NCBI RefSeq assembly: GCF_000090795.2
Contig: NW_003546281.1
Location: 324,425-388,424 of the forward strand
Direction of reading: 5' to 3'
Length of the DNA stretch: 64,000 nt
Source of the DNA: Amphimedon queenslandica
Lineage: Eukaryota > Porifera > Demospongiae > Haplosclerida > Niphatidae
The position numbers and the translations under genes were made by a program. Under the pieces are notes generated by a model. The model did no database searches, was not told the DNA's origin, and saw only the letters and a list, made by a program, of their open reading frames with translations. This document shows positions 1 to 10,505 of this stretch, in pieces (the stretch's first letter is position 1; each line of letters opens with the position of its first letter).

Positions 1-347
1 GTACGGATGCGCCGCATATGACGGCGATCTGTTTATTGTTGTTGATGGGGGCAGTAGGGAAGTCAGCACAATTAGGATTACACACATGACTGCCGGATGC
101 AATGGAGGGACCAACTCCGGTATCGGCATTAATACATGCAGCTACAATGGTAACTGCAGGGGTGTATTTAATAATAAGGTCTGGGCCATTGTTTGAGAAA
201 TCTCCGATGGCGTTAACAGTTGTAACAATTATCGGGGCTTTAACAGCCTTTTTTGCAGCTACAACGGGTGTAGTACAAAATGATTTAAAGAAAGTGGTGG
301 CCTATTCCACTTGTAGCCAATTGGGGTATATGGTAATGGTTTGCGGT
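1..347 (+). pseudogene. nad5: Nuclear insert of mitochondrial ND5 (NUMT fragment)
   Basis: The frame starting at base 3 reads as the central part of NADH dehydrogenase subunit 5, a proton-pumping inner-membrane subunit of complex I. It includes GAVGKSAQLGLHT, then TGA at 87-89, then [20 protein letters not shown]. The TGA falls exactly where ND5 has a conserved Trp (HTWLPDA), so it reads correctly only with the sponge/coelenterate mitochondrial code. Similarity continues through [20 protein letters not shown] and stops after the codon ending at 347, where ordinary AT-rich nuclear sequence begins. Apart from the TGA there is no stop or frameshift, so the insert is young, or this is a chimeric join at the contig edge. 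It cannot make ND5 in the nucleus. The 5' boundary is outside the window. Confidence 0.9.
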
Positions 348-419
348 ATATTCAGGTCACTAAATGATACTTATAACCTATAACTTCAAGAAAGTGGTTT
401 TAAATTTACCCCCCCCCCA

Positions 420-1170
420 TTTTCATTACATTGTCTGATACTTATTGATATCCTTATGCTATGTAGAAAGTTTGAGCAATAGATTTTGAGTTATAAAATT
501 TTTAAAACGATCTAATTTTAAAAAAGCAAAGGCTCCAAAAATTAGCTCCAAAATCACCCTTAATTTTTATTACATTTTCTGATTCCCTTACGCCATGTCA
601 AAAGTTTGAGCTGATTTGACAAATAGTTTTTGAGTTATGACCATTTAAGAATTGAGCTGATTTTAAAAACAAAGCAAAGTTTCAAAGCCCATGGTTTTTT
701 CAAAAAATGGCTCAAAAATCATTCCCAATTTTTATTATATACATGTTTTGATACATATTCATGCCCTAATGCTATGTAAAAGATTTAAGCTGTTTCTGAA
801 AAATATTTTTTGAGTATGCCATATATTCCATAGGGGATTAAATTTCACAATTTTTGCATTTAAAAAAATTGAAAAATTAAAATCTGCAAAGTAGCGTGCT
901 GATTATAGTAGGTGTGGTATTTACATTAAATTTTTTATTTGCAAATATAAATGTAGCCAAATTGCAAAAGTTTACACCTGCAAAATACATGGCATATGGT
1001 ATGAGCATTTTTTAAAATGAGCCAATTTTTGAAAAAAGCAAAGACTAAAGCATGTGGGTTTTTTGAAAATTGGCTCCATAACCACCCCTTTACCAATTTT
1101 TATGATACATAATATTGATGCCCTAAAGTGTCCTTGGATTTATCAAAAAATGCCCTGAAATCACCATTAT
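420..1170. repeat. Dispersed repeat, about 120-bp internal period
   Basis: Three to four degenerate units each carry a variant of: Phe/Ile-rich AT stretch, 'cattttctgat', 'cttatgctatg', 'aaagtttgagctgatt', then 'tttttgagtta'. The same unit recurs at 6400-6990, 9420-9720, 19540-20140, 28600-28930, 35240-35725, 42950-43690 and 45290-45560. No coding frame persists through it. It is probably part of a non-autonomous transposon family whose ends are visible at 6247-7002. Confidence 0.65.
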
Positions 1171-1364
1171 TATGTTGATGTTTCTATGCTACTTGTTACT
1201 TTTATTGAAAGTTAATTTACATGTAAACTTCCCCCAAAACAAATATAGCCTTGTTGTATGTAGAAGTTTGACCTGATTGCATTTGAAATTTTAAAATTAT
1301 TCGATTATTTTTACTAATTATTGTTTTATTATTATTGTTGTTGTTATTGTTATTGTTGTTGGTG

Positions 1365-2160
1365 TTAAATTAATCATTTGGACTTATTTCCTGCTGCATG
1401 CACAGAACATATCACAAAATTAACGTGTAGCCATTCTTGTATCAGCGTCAAAGGTCAATTAACTTGTGGATTTTGAGTGTAGTTGTACAAGTAAAGCTTG
1501 TTTAAGTTATTACTTATCGGTATTTACTGCATGTACATACATGTATGCATGTATGTATGCATGTATGAGCTTATAAATTATAGCACAAACTTTTTCATGC
1601 ATGATTTACACTTTGGAAGTAAAACTTTGGGTATCAACAAGCTTGTAAAAAAATTATAATTTAACATTTTCCCAACTATTACTTTATTTCAAGTAATTCT
1701 TTATTTTTTATAGATATAATATAATTATAAAATGAGGTTGAAAGGAGAGGAAAAGTGTATGACAATGCTTCTAATCTTATTATGTAAGACACATTACCAT
1801 AGTATATTTATAGTGTCATACAGTGTATGCATGTAACATTATTTAGACTCTTGCTATTGTATAGAATTAGATAATATGCACTATACATGTAGTGTATTAA
1901 ATGTATTTTTACATGTACATCCAAATTAGAGGATTAAGTATATAGATCTTTATTGTATTAAATGTATTTTTACATGTACATCCAAATTAGAGGATTAAGT
2001 ATATAGATTTTTATTGTAATTGAAACTGTGCGAGTGTTAGTGTTGTTGTGTAATAGCAATGCAAAATGTACTGCATAGTTCAATTGCTATGTATACATAC
2101 ATATAATTATGCTGAGTAAATATCCTGAATAGTTTTAATTTCAATATTCTAGCATTGTTC
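1365..2160 (+). repeat. Upstream half of a segmental duplication (partner 9745-10500)
   Basis: This stretch resembles 9745-10500, in order. Shared blocks include 'gtgttaaattaatcatttg', 'tgaggttgaaagg' followed by 'gtgtatgacaatgcttct', and the sequence just before each ATG ('gcattg tcttacaatgtt'). It is the promoter-side flank of the two beta-helix membrane-protein gene copies. No gene of its own is seen here. Confidence 0.6.
1894..2015. repeat. 61-bp tandem duplication
   Basis: Two nearly perfect copies of a 61-bp unit lie head to tail, each running from 'gtattaaatgtatttttaca' through 'ggattaagtatatagat'. They differ by about one base, so the duplication is recent. It lies in the 5' flank of the broken gene copy at 2166 and is absent from the matching flank near 10300. 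Confidence 0.85.
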
Positions 2161-2165
2161 TTACA

Positions 2166-2550
2166 ATGTTGGCTCCAGCTGGTCTTCTACTGCTTGCTTT
2201 TCAGCTTTTTGTGTCCTTTTTGTCTCTCCTCTTCAAAAAATTATGTGTTCATGAGAATAAAAGTAGCAATGTATTGATCCATCACAACTGTACTTTGATA
2301 GCAAAAGATCTCAGCTTGGGTGCTCAAGAGGTGAAGACAATGCAGTCCTATTACTCCTCAATAAAAATGAGGCACTAGAATCATTAATCCAGTTTGTGAA
2401 TGTGTCTGGCCTTACATAATTTGGGAATGAAACTAAAATTTTCTGCAATCAACGTTTTCTTCAATATGGGCTTGGATTTATTAATGTTTCAAACATAACA
2501 ATATCCGGACTCTTTATTATCAACTGTGGTGCTTTGCATCATGTGCTATA
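2166..2550 (+). pseudogene. Truncated N-terminal copy of beta-helix/multi-TM protein gene
   Basis: The ATG at 2166 opens a signal-peptide-like start (MLAPAGLLLLAFQLF). The DNA then matches 10506-10870 closely, through 'tgtgttcatgagaataaaag' and 'ctttattatcaactgtggtgctttgcatca'. After about 2550 the similarity ends. A one-base change in the signal-peptide region is compensated shortly after, but the frame is lost in the segment equivalent to 10650, ending at a TAG near 2376. No other part of the family gene follows, so this is a dead duplicate of the 5' end of the gene at 10506. Confidence 0.8.
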
Positions 2551-2788
2551 ATTTTGTATCAATTTGTATCCTATGTTGTGACTTATATGCCATTTTATAT
2601 AAAATGGTTGATGTAGTTTCACCATTTATAAATCACAATTAGTTTTTATTGCATGATTATAGTAAAAGTAATTAAAATTCAGCACAAAAATAATTTTTTT
2701 GAGAATGCATACATGTACAAACGTCTATAATAATTGTAGCTATTACTGATAAATAAGTCGGCCTAAAATTCTTCCTAAAAAGTTTTTC

Positions 2789-5700
2789 TCATAGTATAGT
2801 GCATTTGCTATTGAGACTAAAAAATACATATAACTTTAATTCTATGCAATATGTAATATACCTGTTAGCTGGGGCATGATAATCTAAAATATGAAGTCTT
2901 TTTTTCAAGTCAGCTAGGGTGGGTTTTGACGGGCCCTCCATCCATGACCTTAATATTAAATATATTTGATGAGATGGATCTGTTGGATGTTGACACTGAA
3001 TACTGTTAAGAACAGTGGGTGAAACATTGAATTTTGGAGCAATGTCTTTGGCATTTTGAGATGGATTAGGAAACAAACGGCTACATTGCAGAATGCTGTT
3101 ATCAACTTCAGCAGATATTGAAGTGAGTCCACTAAATTCACTCACATGAGCCTGAAAATTTATAATATTATGTTGTTTAGTATCATTTTAATTTTATAAA
3201 ATATTATGCTACTCACACGTGGTCTTGAAGGAAGGACCTGTGGCTGCATACAATGAATGCCATCAGATATGCTGCTTGTATTTAACAGACTAGGAAGTTT
3301 AATATCGCCATCATTACTTTCCTATCATGATCATTAATAATGAACAAATAAGCAATTGTCACTTACATCATGAATATCATCAGGTGGTGTTAAATGACTG
3401 GAATCAAAATTAGTCTCAGCCTGAATAAAATAATATAAACTTGTATACATGTATTTATGGAACAATTTTAACTTCAATTGAATTTTGTGTCTCATCACTT
3501 GCAGGAAAATATTTCCACTGACTGTCAGACTTTGATCGTGGTTTCACTTTTGTTACCTTTATACCATGATCATACTATAAAAATGCAGTGGTAAAACATA
3601 CTTTTTTGGACTTGGTATTATCAGCATAACTAGCCTTTTCTACTCTGATAAAAGAAAAATAAAATTATTAAAAATGTAAAAAATCTTACTCTTTGGCGAG
3701 GTGCTTTAACCCAATTTTTTGCAAGTGAGGCAACTAAAGACATTCTTTCACCACCTCCAATATCCCAATCATAAAGCAATTGTAGAATAGGATTTATCTT
3801 TGAAGTAGGATCATTAAGACACTTATACTTGTCGTACATTCCTAAAACAGCTGCTAGCTCTAATGCTTTGTTTCCATTTCCAACTCTTTTTGAAATATCA
3901 TACATCTCTTGCTGGGAGATTCGCTTTGACTACAAAGAACTTAAAAATAATATTCATAATTATCATTTAATAGCTCACTTCTTCTTTTTTATTTTTTTTA
4001 ATGAACCAGTAGGCTTCATCTAGTGTTAAACGCCGAGCCTTTTTTTGCTTTAGACATGTAAGTGGAAGATCAGCTGTTTGACCTTCTACTGCAGGCTCAA
4101 GGTAATGAAGAGAAAGTGACTTGCATTCTTCACAGGAGCATACATATTTTGTTTCTCGGGTTATTTTGAAAGAGACATCGCAAGTGATAGAGTTTGTGTT
4201 CAAAGTGTTGTCAACTTTTTGCCCACACTTATTTAATAAACTCAGAAGGCATTGGCACACATCACTGAAAGAACTATGCTCAGTGTGCATATAACGCATG
4301 ACTTCAACTTGTATAGCGTATCCAAGATCAATGAGTACAATGTGGTCAATGCATGGATCCCCAAACTTCATACTAATGCGATTTCTGTAAATTTCCTCAT
4401 CAAAATTAAGTTCACACATAGGAGATTCAGCTAATGCAGTGATAAAACGAGTGAAAAAGCCTGGAGGTACAAAATTGGCACTGAATGTGATATGTAGGGG
4501 GGTCGCTCTAGCCAAGTATCCAGCTGTGGCTCCTTTCTGCTGCTCAGGGTTGCCATCATAAAACTTGAGTACAGCAGGCAAAAAGTATTGCTTGGCGCTT
4601 TCATCATAATACAACCTTGTCTTGACTTCAGCAGCGAGACGAAAATGAATAAGTAGATCCATAAACTCATTTGGCAGTATGCCACTGCATTCTCTCCAGA
4701 CACCAACATAAAGAGCTTGAACAAGGATACCTTTTTCTCGTAGTAGAGTCCACATGCTTTCTGTCTGATATTCTTCCCTTCCTTGGAGAGTAAAGATTCT
4801 TCCTAACATATCCACAAACCATTTTGGATCGACAATAACTTTTTCCTTAAGACCTTCAATGTTAGGATAGAATAAAATTGCTCCTAGATCATGATAAAAA
4901 AGTAGAGCTTTTGGGACATCACTATGTGGAATCTTACAAGCAGCTCCTATAGCATGAGCTTCTTTTAGACTAATTACTTTTGTATCTAGCATCTGGATAA
5001 CATTTCTAAAAAGGACCCAGCACAATGGTGCTTTCACTGACAGCTTACTAAATGTAAAATTACTAATTTCATCACGAACAATCTTGAAATTGCTGTCTTC
5101 TTTTTCACTCGTGCCAGCTGTTGTATTATCGACAATTAATGTATCCTGGATCAAGTGAGCAAATGCCATGCTTTTGTAGCTTTCCTTCAGCATGCTTCTG
5201 ACTTCTTCAGCTTTTTTGCTACTTTTAATTATATCCTTATGGGTACCAATGCAATACATTCGAGGATAATCCCGAAGACCTCCAAGTTCATCTTTCTTTG
5301 CAAGCTGATGATGAATATTAGCCATCCATCTAAATAAAAGATCTTTTGTTGTCGTATTGCCTACTTCATCCTCTACCAGGGTGCCATTATTTGTCAAAAT
5401 TGATTTCCAGTTATCATTAAGACTCTTAGATGCGTCAAATAAAAGGAGAAACATTGAACGAGAGGTGAGGAATGCTGGAAGAATCTCCAGAAAAACTGGC
5501 TGGCCTCCACAATCCCATACATGAAGCAGTGGAAGTGGGTTTATTTTGGCATTATTAATCCACCGAGCACGTTCAAATGCCTTTGATAAGAAAACATTAA
5601 CTTTGGACTCTTGAATATTGCGTATATCATCCTTGGATAATTTTGAGGCAGATATAGAAGACTCTTGCTTTAAGCGATAGAGTGAAAGTGCTTTTACTGT

Positions 5701-8700
5701 ACTAAGCAATTTCATAGATGCATCTGGATCATTGTGAACAGCAGCAAGAAGGTGAGCTAACTCATCTATTTCATCATCTTCCGTAACAAGCTTCCAATAT
5801 TTGCTACGCCTTGACAGTGTATGCCACTCGTGTCCAACAGGTCGAAGCGTGTTAATGTCACTAACCAGAGTGCTGTCTGCTTTACAGTCCCACTGCTCAT
5901 TCATTAGGCCTCGCTTGAAGCTGGTTTTCCCTACACCAGCTGTGCCAAGGAGCATAATACGTGAATAGGCAACATCAACTTCCCTCATCGCAAGTTTGTC
6001 ATCATAAACTTCTAATAAAGATTTGATATAATAAGATTTTAATAAAAATTATATCTGTTGATGGTACTGCTTGATGCCATTGCTACTGTAAAGCAGCTGT
6101 ATAGCAATTAGAAAGGCTAAAGGACATGCATGCAGAGCCGAGGGCCTTATGGTCCAATACAGTGTTAGGCCACAGGGCCCTCAGCCCTGCATATCTGTTA
6201 GCTTCTTTAATTGCTACAGGCTTACTGCATTCATGCATGATTGAAGTCAGAGTTTTTCACAGGAGATTAATTGGCATAGTGCTCGTGGAGCTTCTTGTCA
6301 GTAGATTGTCAAGTTGCTCAATAATGGGGTTAAAAATCATGTACTATAGTAGGTTTATAGGGTATTTTGACAAAATATACATCTCCATATGTTAAGTATG
6401 AACTTAGATTTGATTCTGCTCAAATTTGGATTTTTTATTAATATTTAAAGTTGCTCAAAATGTCCAAATTTTATGGTGCCATTATCATTATTTTTTTCTA
6501 ATACATATTCATGTCCTTAACTTGTGTATCAACTATCAAGTTTCAGGAAATTTCTAAAGTTGCTTAAAAATCAAGACAAACACCCTGGGACTTTGGAAAT
6601 TTTGTGAAAACATGCTAGGACAAAATTCTTGAGTTTTATGTTTTATTCAGATACATATACATATACATGTCCTTATGCTGTGTATCAACTTTTAACTGAT
6701 TTTGATCAAGTTTGGATTTTTTATTAATTTTTAAAGGAGCTCAATAATTGAGCCAACAACTAAAATCTTAGGTCTGTGGCTATATTATTCAGATAATGGT
6801 GGGAGAAAATTGTTCACTTTTATAATTTTTGACAAATATATTATGTACTTATGTTGTGTATCAACATTGAGCCGATTACAATCAAAATTGGATTTTTATG
6901 AATTTTTAAAGTTACTCCAAAAGCCATGTATTGTATTGTAGTACTTATCAGCTCATGAAACATGCACTTTAGCTCACTTAGCATGCTTGTGGGAAACTCT
7001 GATCTAGGTAATTGTCAATGTGTCGCAGTTGAATGGACCAATAACAAATGTTACCTGCTAAGGCATTCTCTTTTGGGTACAGGAATGGGAGTTCATATAC
7101 AGGAATGTTGAACTCCCATTCCTGTACACTTAGTATTAACTCCCATTCCTGTACACTTAGTATTAACTCCCATTCCTGTACACTTGGGTACAGGAATGGG
7201 AGTTCATCAATGGCAACATACACTTAGTCTAAGATCTATTTATGAATTACAGTAGGGCAAAGGGCTATTCATTTCAAATTCCCTTTTTTTAGTGAAAAGT
7301 AAATTTTGCAAGCATGATCTTGTACATGATTTGACAGAAGACCAGTAGACTTTGAAAAAAAGCATTAAGTCTACTGTCTGAACTCATTAAAAAATTAGTA
7401 AACACCATTTTTACTTTAAAATGCATATGTGTAACATCCTCTTGCAATTGTAATATATTAATCAAGGTCATGAAATTTGCACAATATATAGCTCTCAAAA
7501 AAGATTGCTCTATGGTATTACAATAAATTAATGACTTTGAAAAAATTGTTTTTGTGATGTTATTTCAGTAATTTAAGTGCACATAATTTGTAGATTAAAA
7601 TTTCACAGATTGGTATTAGCATAGTATTAGTCTTGCATAGCCAGACAACAGCTTCCATGCACAGGGGATATGATCAGGCTATGTGATAATGGTATTATTG
7701 TTTATGCTCAGTATAGGAGTATCAAAATTTATAGATTAGGTACTAGATCTACTGTATAGTGGGAAAGTTTGGAGGGAGGTAAATTTGGCAATTTGTTAAA
7801 TCTTGATGATTGGCGAATTTTAATTTGGCGAATTAGTGACCACATGCCATTGAGCATGAAATGGCGGATTTTATTTTGGCAAATGGCTATCAAAATGCCA
7901 AATCTAATTCCCTCCAATATTTCCTGCTATATGGTATGTAGCTACAAATTTAGAAACTGGGAAAATTCTCATATTTACCAAGAAAGGGATTTCAAAAATA
8001 CTATTAAAATAATAGGAATAGTGATCCCATTTAATGCTTATAGGTAATATTTATAAACTAGGCTAAAACCTTAAGCTACATTTATGTAAGATATTACAGT
8101 AAACTCTTCTCTTAAAAACTCCATGGTTTAAATTGCACCTGCAAACACCATGCATCATGCTAATAGATCTAAGTGTTTCCTGTTTCCATACAATCTCTAG
8201 CACTTTCTGCACTGCATGTGAAAATCTATGTCAATAGGTAGATTGTAATTTTTTATCATATAGTCAAGTATGCAGGAAATTTATATGCAGTGGAAAATCT
8301 TTGTGTATTAAAATTTTGTACTTATAATAAGACTGTGTCATGTATTATTGAATGTGGCATGTAATTATATGCCTAATCTATTTTGCAAAACTGTAATCCA
8401 GTAAAATTAAAATTACAATGATAAAAATTTCCAGCTAGACAGCATTATTTTTACCCAGCATATGGAGTTGTTGTCAATTGTTATTATTGAAAGCCAAAAA
8501 AATCAACAATTATATAACTATGGAAATGAATAAGGTTGGTTATGGAAAGAGATTTTACTAACAATTTTGAATTAGTCTAAGCTCACCTTCTGCTGCAATG
8601 AAAGAATCAGTTCTTGTTGGTGTAATAGCATCTGGGTTCACCTAAACAATGTACCAAATAGTTATGATAATGGTACAGCTATTATAGTTACAACAGCTAT

Positions 8701-9080
8701 AATGCTAATAAATAATTTACATAAACTCACTTCCTAAAATGGTTGAGATGACAATGCAGAAGAGGTAGGAGTGAATTTAAAGTTATGCATTGCATGTATA
8801 TTGAGCACTGACTTACATGTATTGTCTGTAAAAAATTATATGACGATTATAGATAATTATAGGCAGCATTTGTTACTTACCCACTGCATTGAAAGAAAGC
8901 AAGATGTAGGAAACGGTTGGTAAACAGCAGCAATTAAAATCATGTCAAAGTAGATACATGTAGTTAATAATAATAAAAATCATTATGAAGCAAGCTTACC
9001 CTTTTCTTTTTGATGTCAGCGGGACGTGATTCACGTGAACTTTTGCTCTTGTTCACTGAGTCTCTGTGAGGTTGAGCCAT
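2789..9080 (-). CDS. Roc-COR GTPase with two C-terminal death domains (multi-exon)
   Basis: The model has exons 9000-9080, three possible microexons (8881-8883, 8817-8825, 8731-8733), then 8587-8641, 3979-6011, 3690-3929, 3473-3574, 3367-3420, 3217-3321 and 2789-3151. All junctions are GT-AG and in phase, giving about 1,015 residues. The start MAQPHRDSVNKSKSSR is followed by GTPase motifs at about residues 73-81 (GTAGVGKTS P-loop), 217-222 (DCGGQP, G3) and 307-310 (THKD, G4). A COR-like region follows up to about 600. Two death-type helical domains sit near 735-800 (LLYDW...SLVASLAKNW) and 920-990 (ILRSWMEG...TLADLKKRL). Roc-COR proteins are GTP-regulated signalling scaffolds, and death domains recruit apoptotic or immune adaptors. 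No LRR, ankyrin or kinase domain is seen. The intron 6012-8586 is full of repeats. The junction between 3690 and 3574 is the least certain; a 38-nt alternative exon around 3602-3640 would break the frame. Confidence 0.85.
6247..7002. repeat. Transposon-like element with terminal inverted repeats, type 1
   Basis: The left end is tcagagtttttcac (6247-6260) and the right end gtgggaaactctga (6989-7002), its inverted copy with two mismatches. The interior carries the degenerate 'aaagtttgagctgatt' type units and, near the right end, 'agctcacttagcatgcttgtg'. It has no transposase frame. It is the best-preserved copy of a family with other copies in this window, and lies in the large intron of the Roc-COR gene. 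No clear target-site duplication is visible. Confidence 0.7.
7075..7207. repeat. Compact direct/inverted repeat array
   Basis: A 22-bp block (gggtacaggaatgggagttc...) occurs at 7075-7096 and again at 7186-7207. Between them the inverse motif aactcccattcctgtac is repeated three times at a 27-bp period (starting about 7111, 7138 and 7165). The region can therefore fold into several alternative hairpins. It lies in the large intron of the Roc-COR gene. A coding frame through it is only a by-product of the repeat. Confidence 0.8.
7751..7936. repeat. MITE-like element with long terminal inverted repeats, type 2
   Basis: The left end actgtatagtgggaaag... and the right end ...tttcctgctatatggt are inverted copies over about 26 bp, with mismatches. 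The interior is rich in 'ttggcaaa' and 'ttggcgaatt' in both orientations, so most of the element can fold back. Related copies are at 28434-29103 (interrupted) and 45576-45786. No coding capacity. Confidence 0.75.
7937..8586. other. Intron sequence without recognised features
   Basis: AT-rich sequence between the type 2 MITE and the 8587-8641 exon of the Roc-COR gene. No coding, RNA or repeat structure was recognised here. Confidence 0.4.
8731..8883 (-). other. Three candidate phase-0 microexons (3, 9 and 3 nt)
   Basis: Between the first exon (donor at 8999) and the exon at 8641, the minus strand shows three tight acceptor-donor pairs: tgcag|TGG|gtaagt (8881-8883), tttacag|ACAATACAT|gtaagt (8817-8825) and ttttag|GAA|gtgagt (8731-8733). 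Each length is a multiple of three, each is flanked by consensus sites, and the implied introns are 116, 55, 83 and 89 nt, normal for this genome. Inclusion would add W, TIH and E without changing frame. They could instead be recursive-splicing or decoy sites. Confidence 0.45.
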
Positions 9081-9221
9081 GGCAACAAAGAAGTAAGCGA
9101 GTGGTGAGCCTAATCTCAAAGTCACAAGCTGAAAAGAAGGCTACAAAACCGAGATACAAACCCACGGAAGCATGCGTGAAAGGCCATTGCCACACCCTAA
9201 AAATGGCGTCTATACGTACCG
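9081..9221. promoter_or_regulatory. Candidate bidirectional promoter with divergent first exon
   Basis: This stretch lies upstream of the Roc-COR start codon (9080, minus) and is richer in G+C and CpG than its surroundings. On the plus strand, ATGGCGTCTATACGTACCG (9203-9221) is followed directly by a consensus donor gtaagc, reading MASIRTG. That is the shape of a short first coding exon pointing the other way. No downstream exon could be tied to it, so the divergent gene is unproven. Confidence 0.35.
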
Positions 9222-9419
9222 GTAAGCAATTTCTCACATTTACCTGATTCACCTTTACATCGAGATAATTATTTATAGGAGACAATAACTCTACACACTG
9301 TTTTAAAAATAAGGCAGAAACTTATGTGGGGATTTTATGGTATGAATACTTACATGTACTACACTACAGTAAGACACACACACATGAAGTGCTGGCTGAG
9401 CGAAACATGGAGTAATGAA

Positions 9420-10505
9420 TAATAATATAAAACGATAATCACCCCATGGTTATTTTAAAGAATGGTTTTATAATCACTTCACCCAATGTTTGTTACATTT
9501 TCTGATGCATGACATTGATTTCCTTATGCTATGGCCCAGAGAAACTATGAGCTGATTCCAATGATATGTTTTGTAGTAATGAGCATTTTCAATTTTTAGA
9601 ATTTTTTAAAAATGGTCCTGAAATCACTCTCAATTCTTATTGTTATGTTAACGTCCTTACATTACTCATATGTGTATGTAGAACTTAAGTTTTTTTATTA
9701 AAATTTTTGAGTTCATATGTACAATATCTACAAGATTATAATGTGTACATGAGTGTTAAATTAATCATTTGCCTGTTGCAAGCTATACGGCAGAATAGCT
9801 ATTACCAGTATGTTGATTTTATGATACAAAATTGATAACTTAAATTTTTTGTTCTGGCTGTTATTTTTATTGATTTTTTTGTAGCTAATATGACAAATTG
9901 AGGTTGAAAGGAAAGCAAAGTGTATGACAGTGCTTCTTATTGGGTAAGCCACATTACACATATAGTGTAATATATATTGTATGTGACATTATTAGACTCT
10001 TGTTATCATTGAATAATGTACTGTGCAGTAGTGTACTCTACTACCATCTATCTGTAAGTTTTTTTACATGACTTTAATTTTGTTGAATTAGAAATTTGCA
10101 AAAATCAGATTACATGCATAATTACATGACATAATTTTAAAGCAAAAATTTATAAAGCCTGAATTTCCAGATGCCATATAGGGGTTATGTTTCACTGGTA
10201 ATAAGTATCACTAATTTTACATTTTCATTGAATTTGCAAGATTAAAGTTTATAAAAGAGGTGTATAAATGGCTGCCAAATAACAAATTTGACAATTTCGC
10301 AAAATTTTGTACCAACAAAATTAAACCCCTCTACAAAATATTGAATTTATTCATGTACATCCAACTAGAGTATTGACGATACCTGCATGATTGTTAGTGG
10401 TATTTTGCTTGTGTAATATGTCAAAATGTATTGTAGTTCAATGTACATATGCATAATAAGTAACTTGAATAGTTTTAGTTTTAATATACTAGCATTGCTC
10501 TTACA
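9420..10505. repeat. Dispersed repeat plus duplicated 5' flank
   Basis: 9420-9720 carries the same degenerate repeat unit as 420-1170 ('cattttctgatgcatgacattgatttccttatgctatg'-like, split here for length). 9745-10500 matches 1365-2160 and leads into the ATG at 10506. Together they form the upstream part of a duplication of at least 1.1 kb between this region and the left end of the window. Confidence 0.6.

Noticed and set aside
1500-1565. CRISPR-like short repeats (catgtatg)
   Set aside because: A simple tandem tetranucleotide-type repeat without spacers; the genome is eukaryotic.
3602-3640. Possible 38-nt exon (KRLVMLII or KASYADN reading) in the Roc-COR gene
   Set aside because: Including it breaks the reading frame on one side; skipping it joins 3690 to 3574 in phase.
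6978-7223. 81-codon frame with a repeated SVQEWELIL motif
   Set aside because: It is only the translation of the repeat array at 7075-7207.
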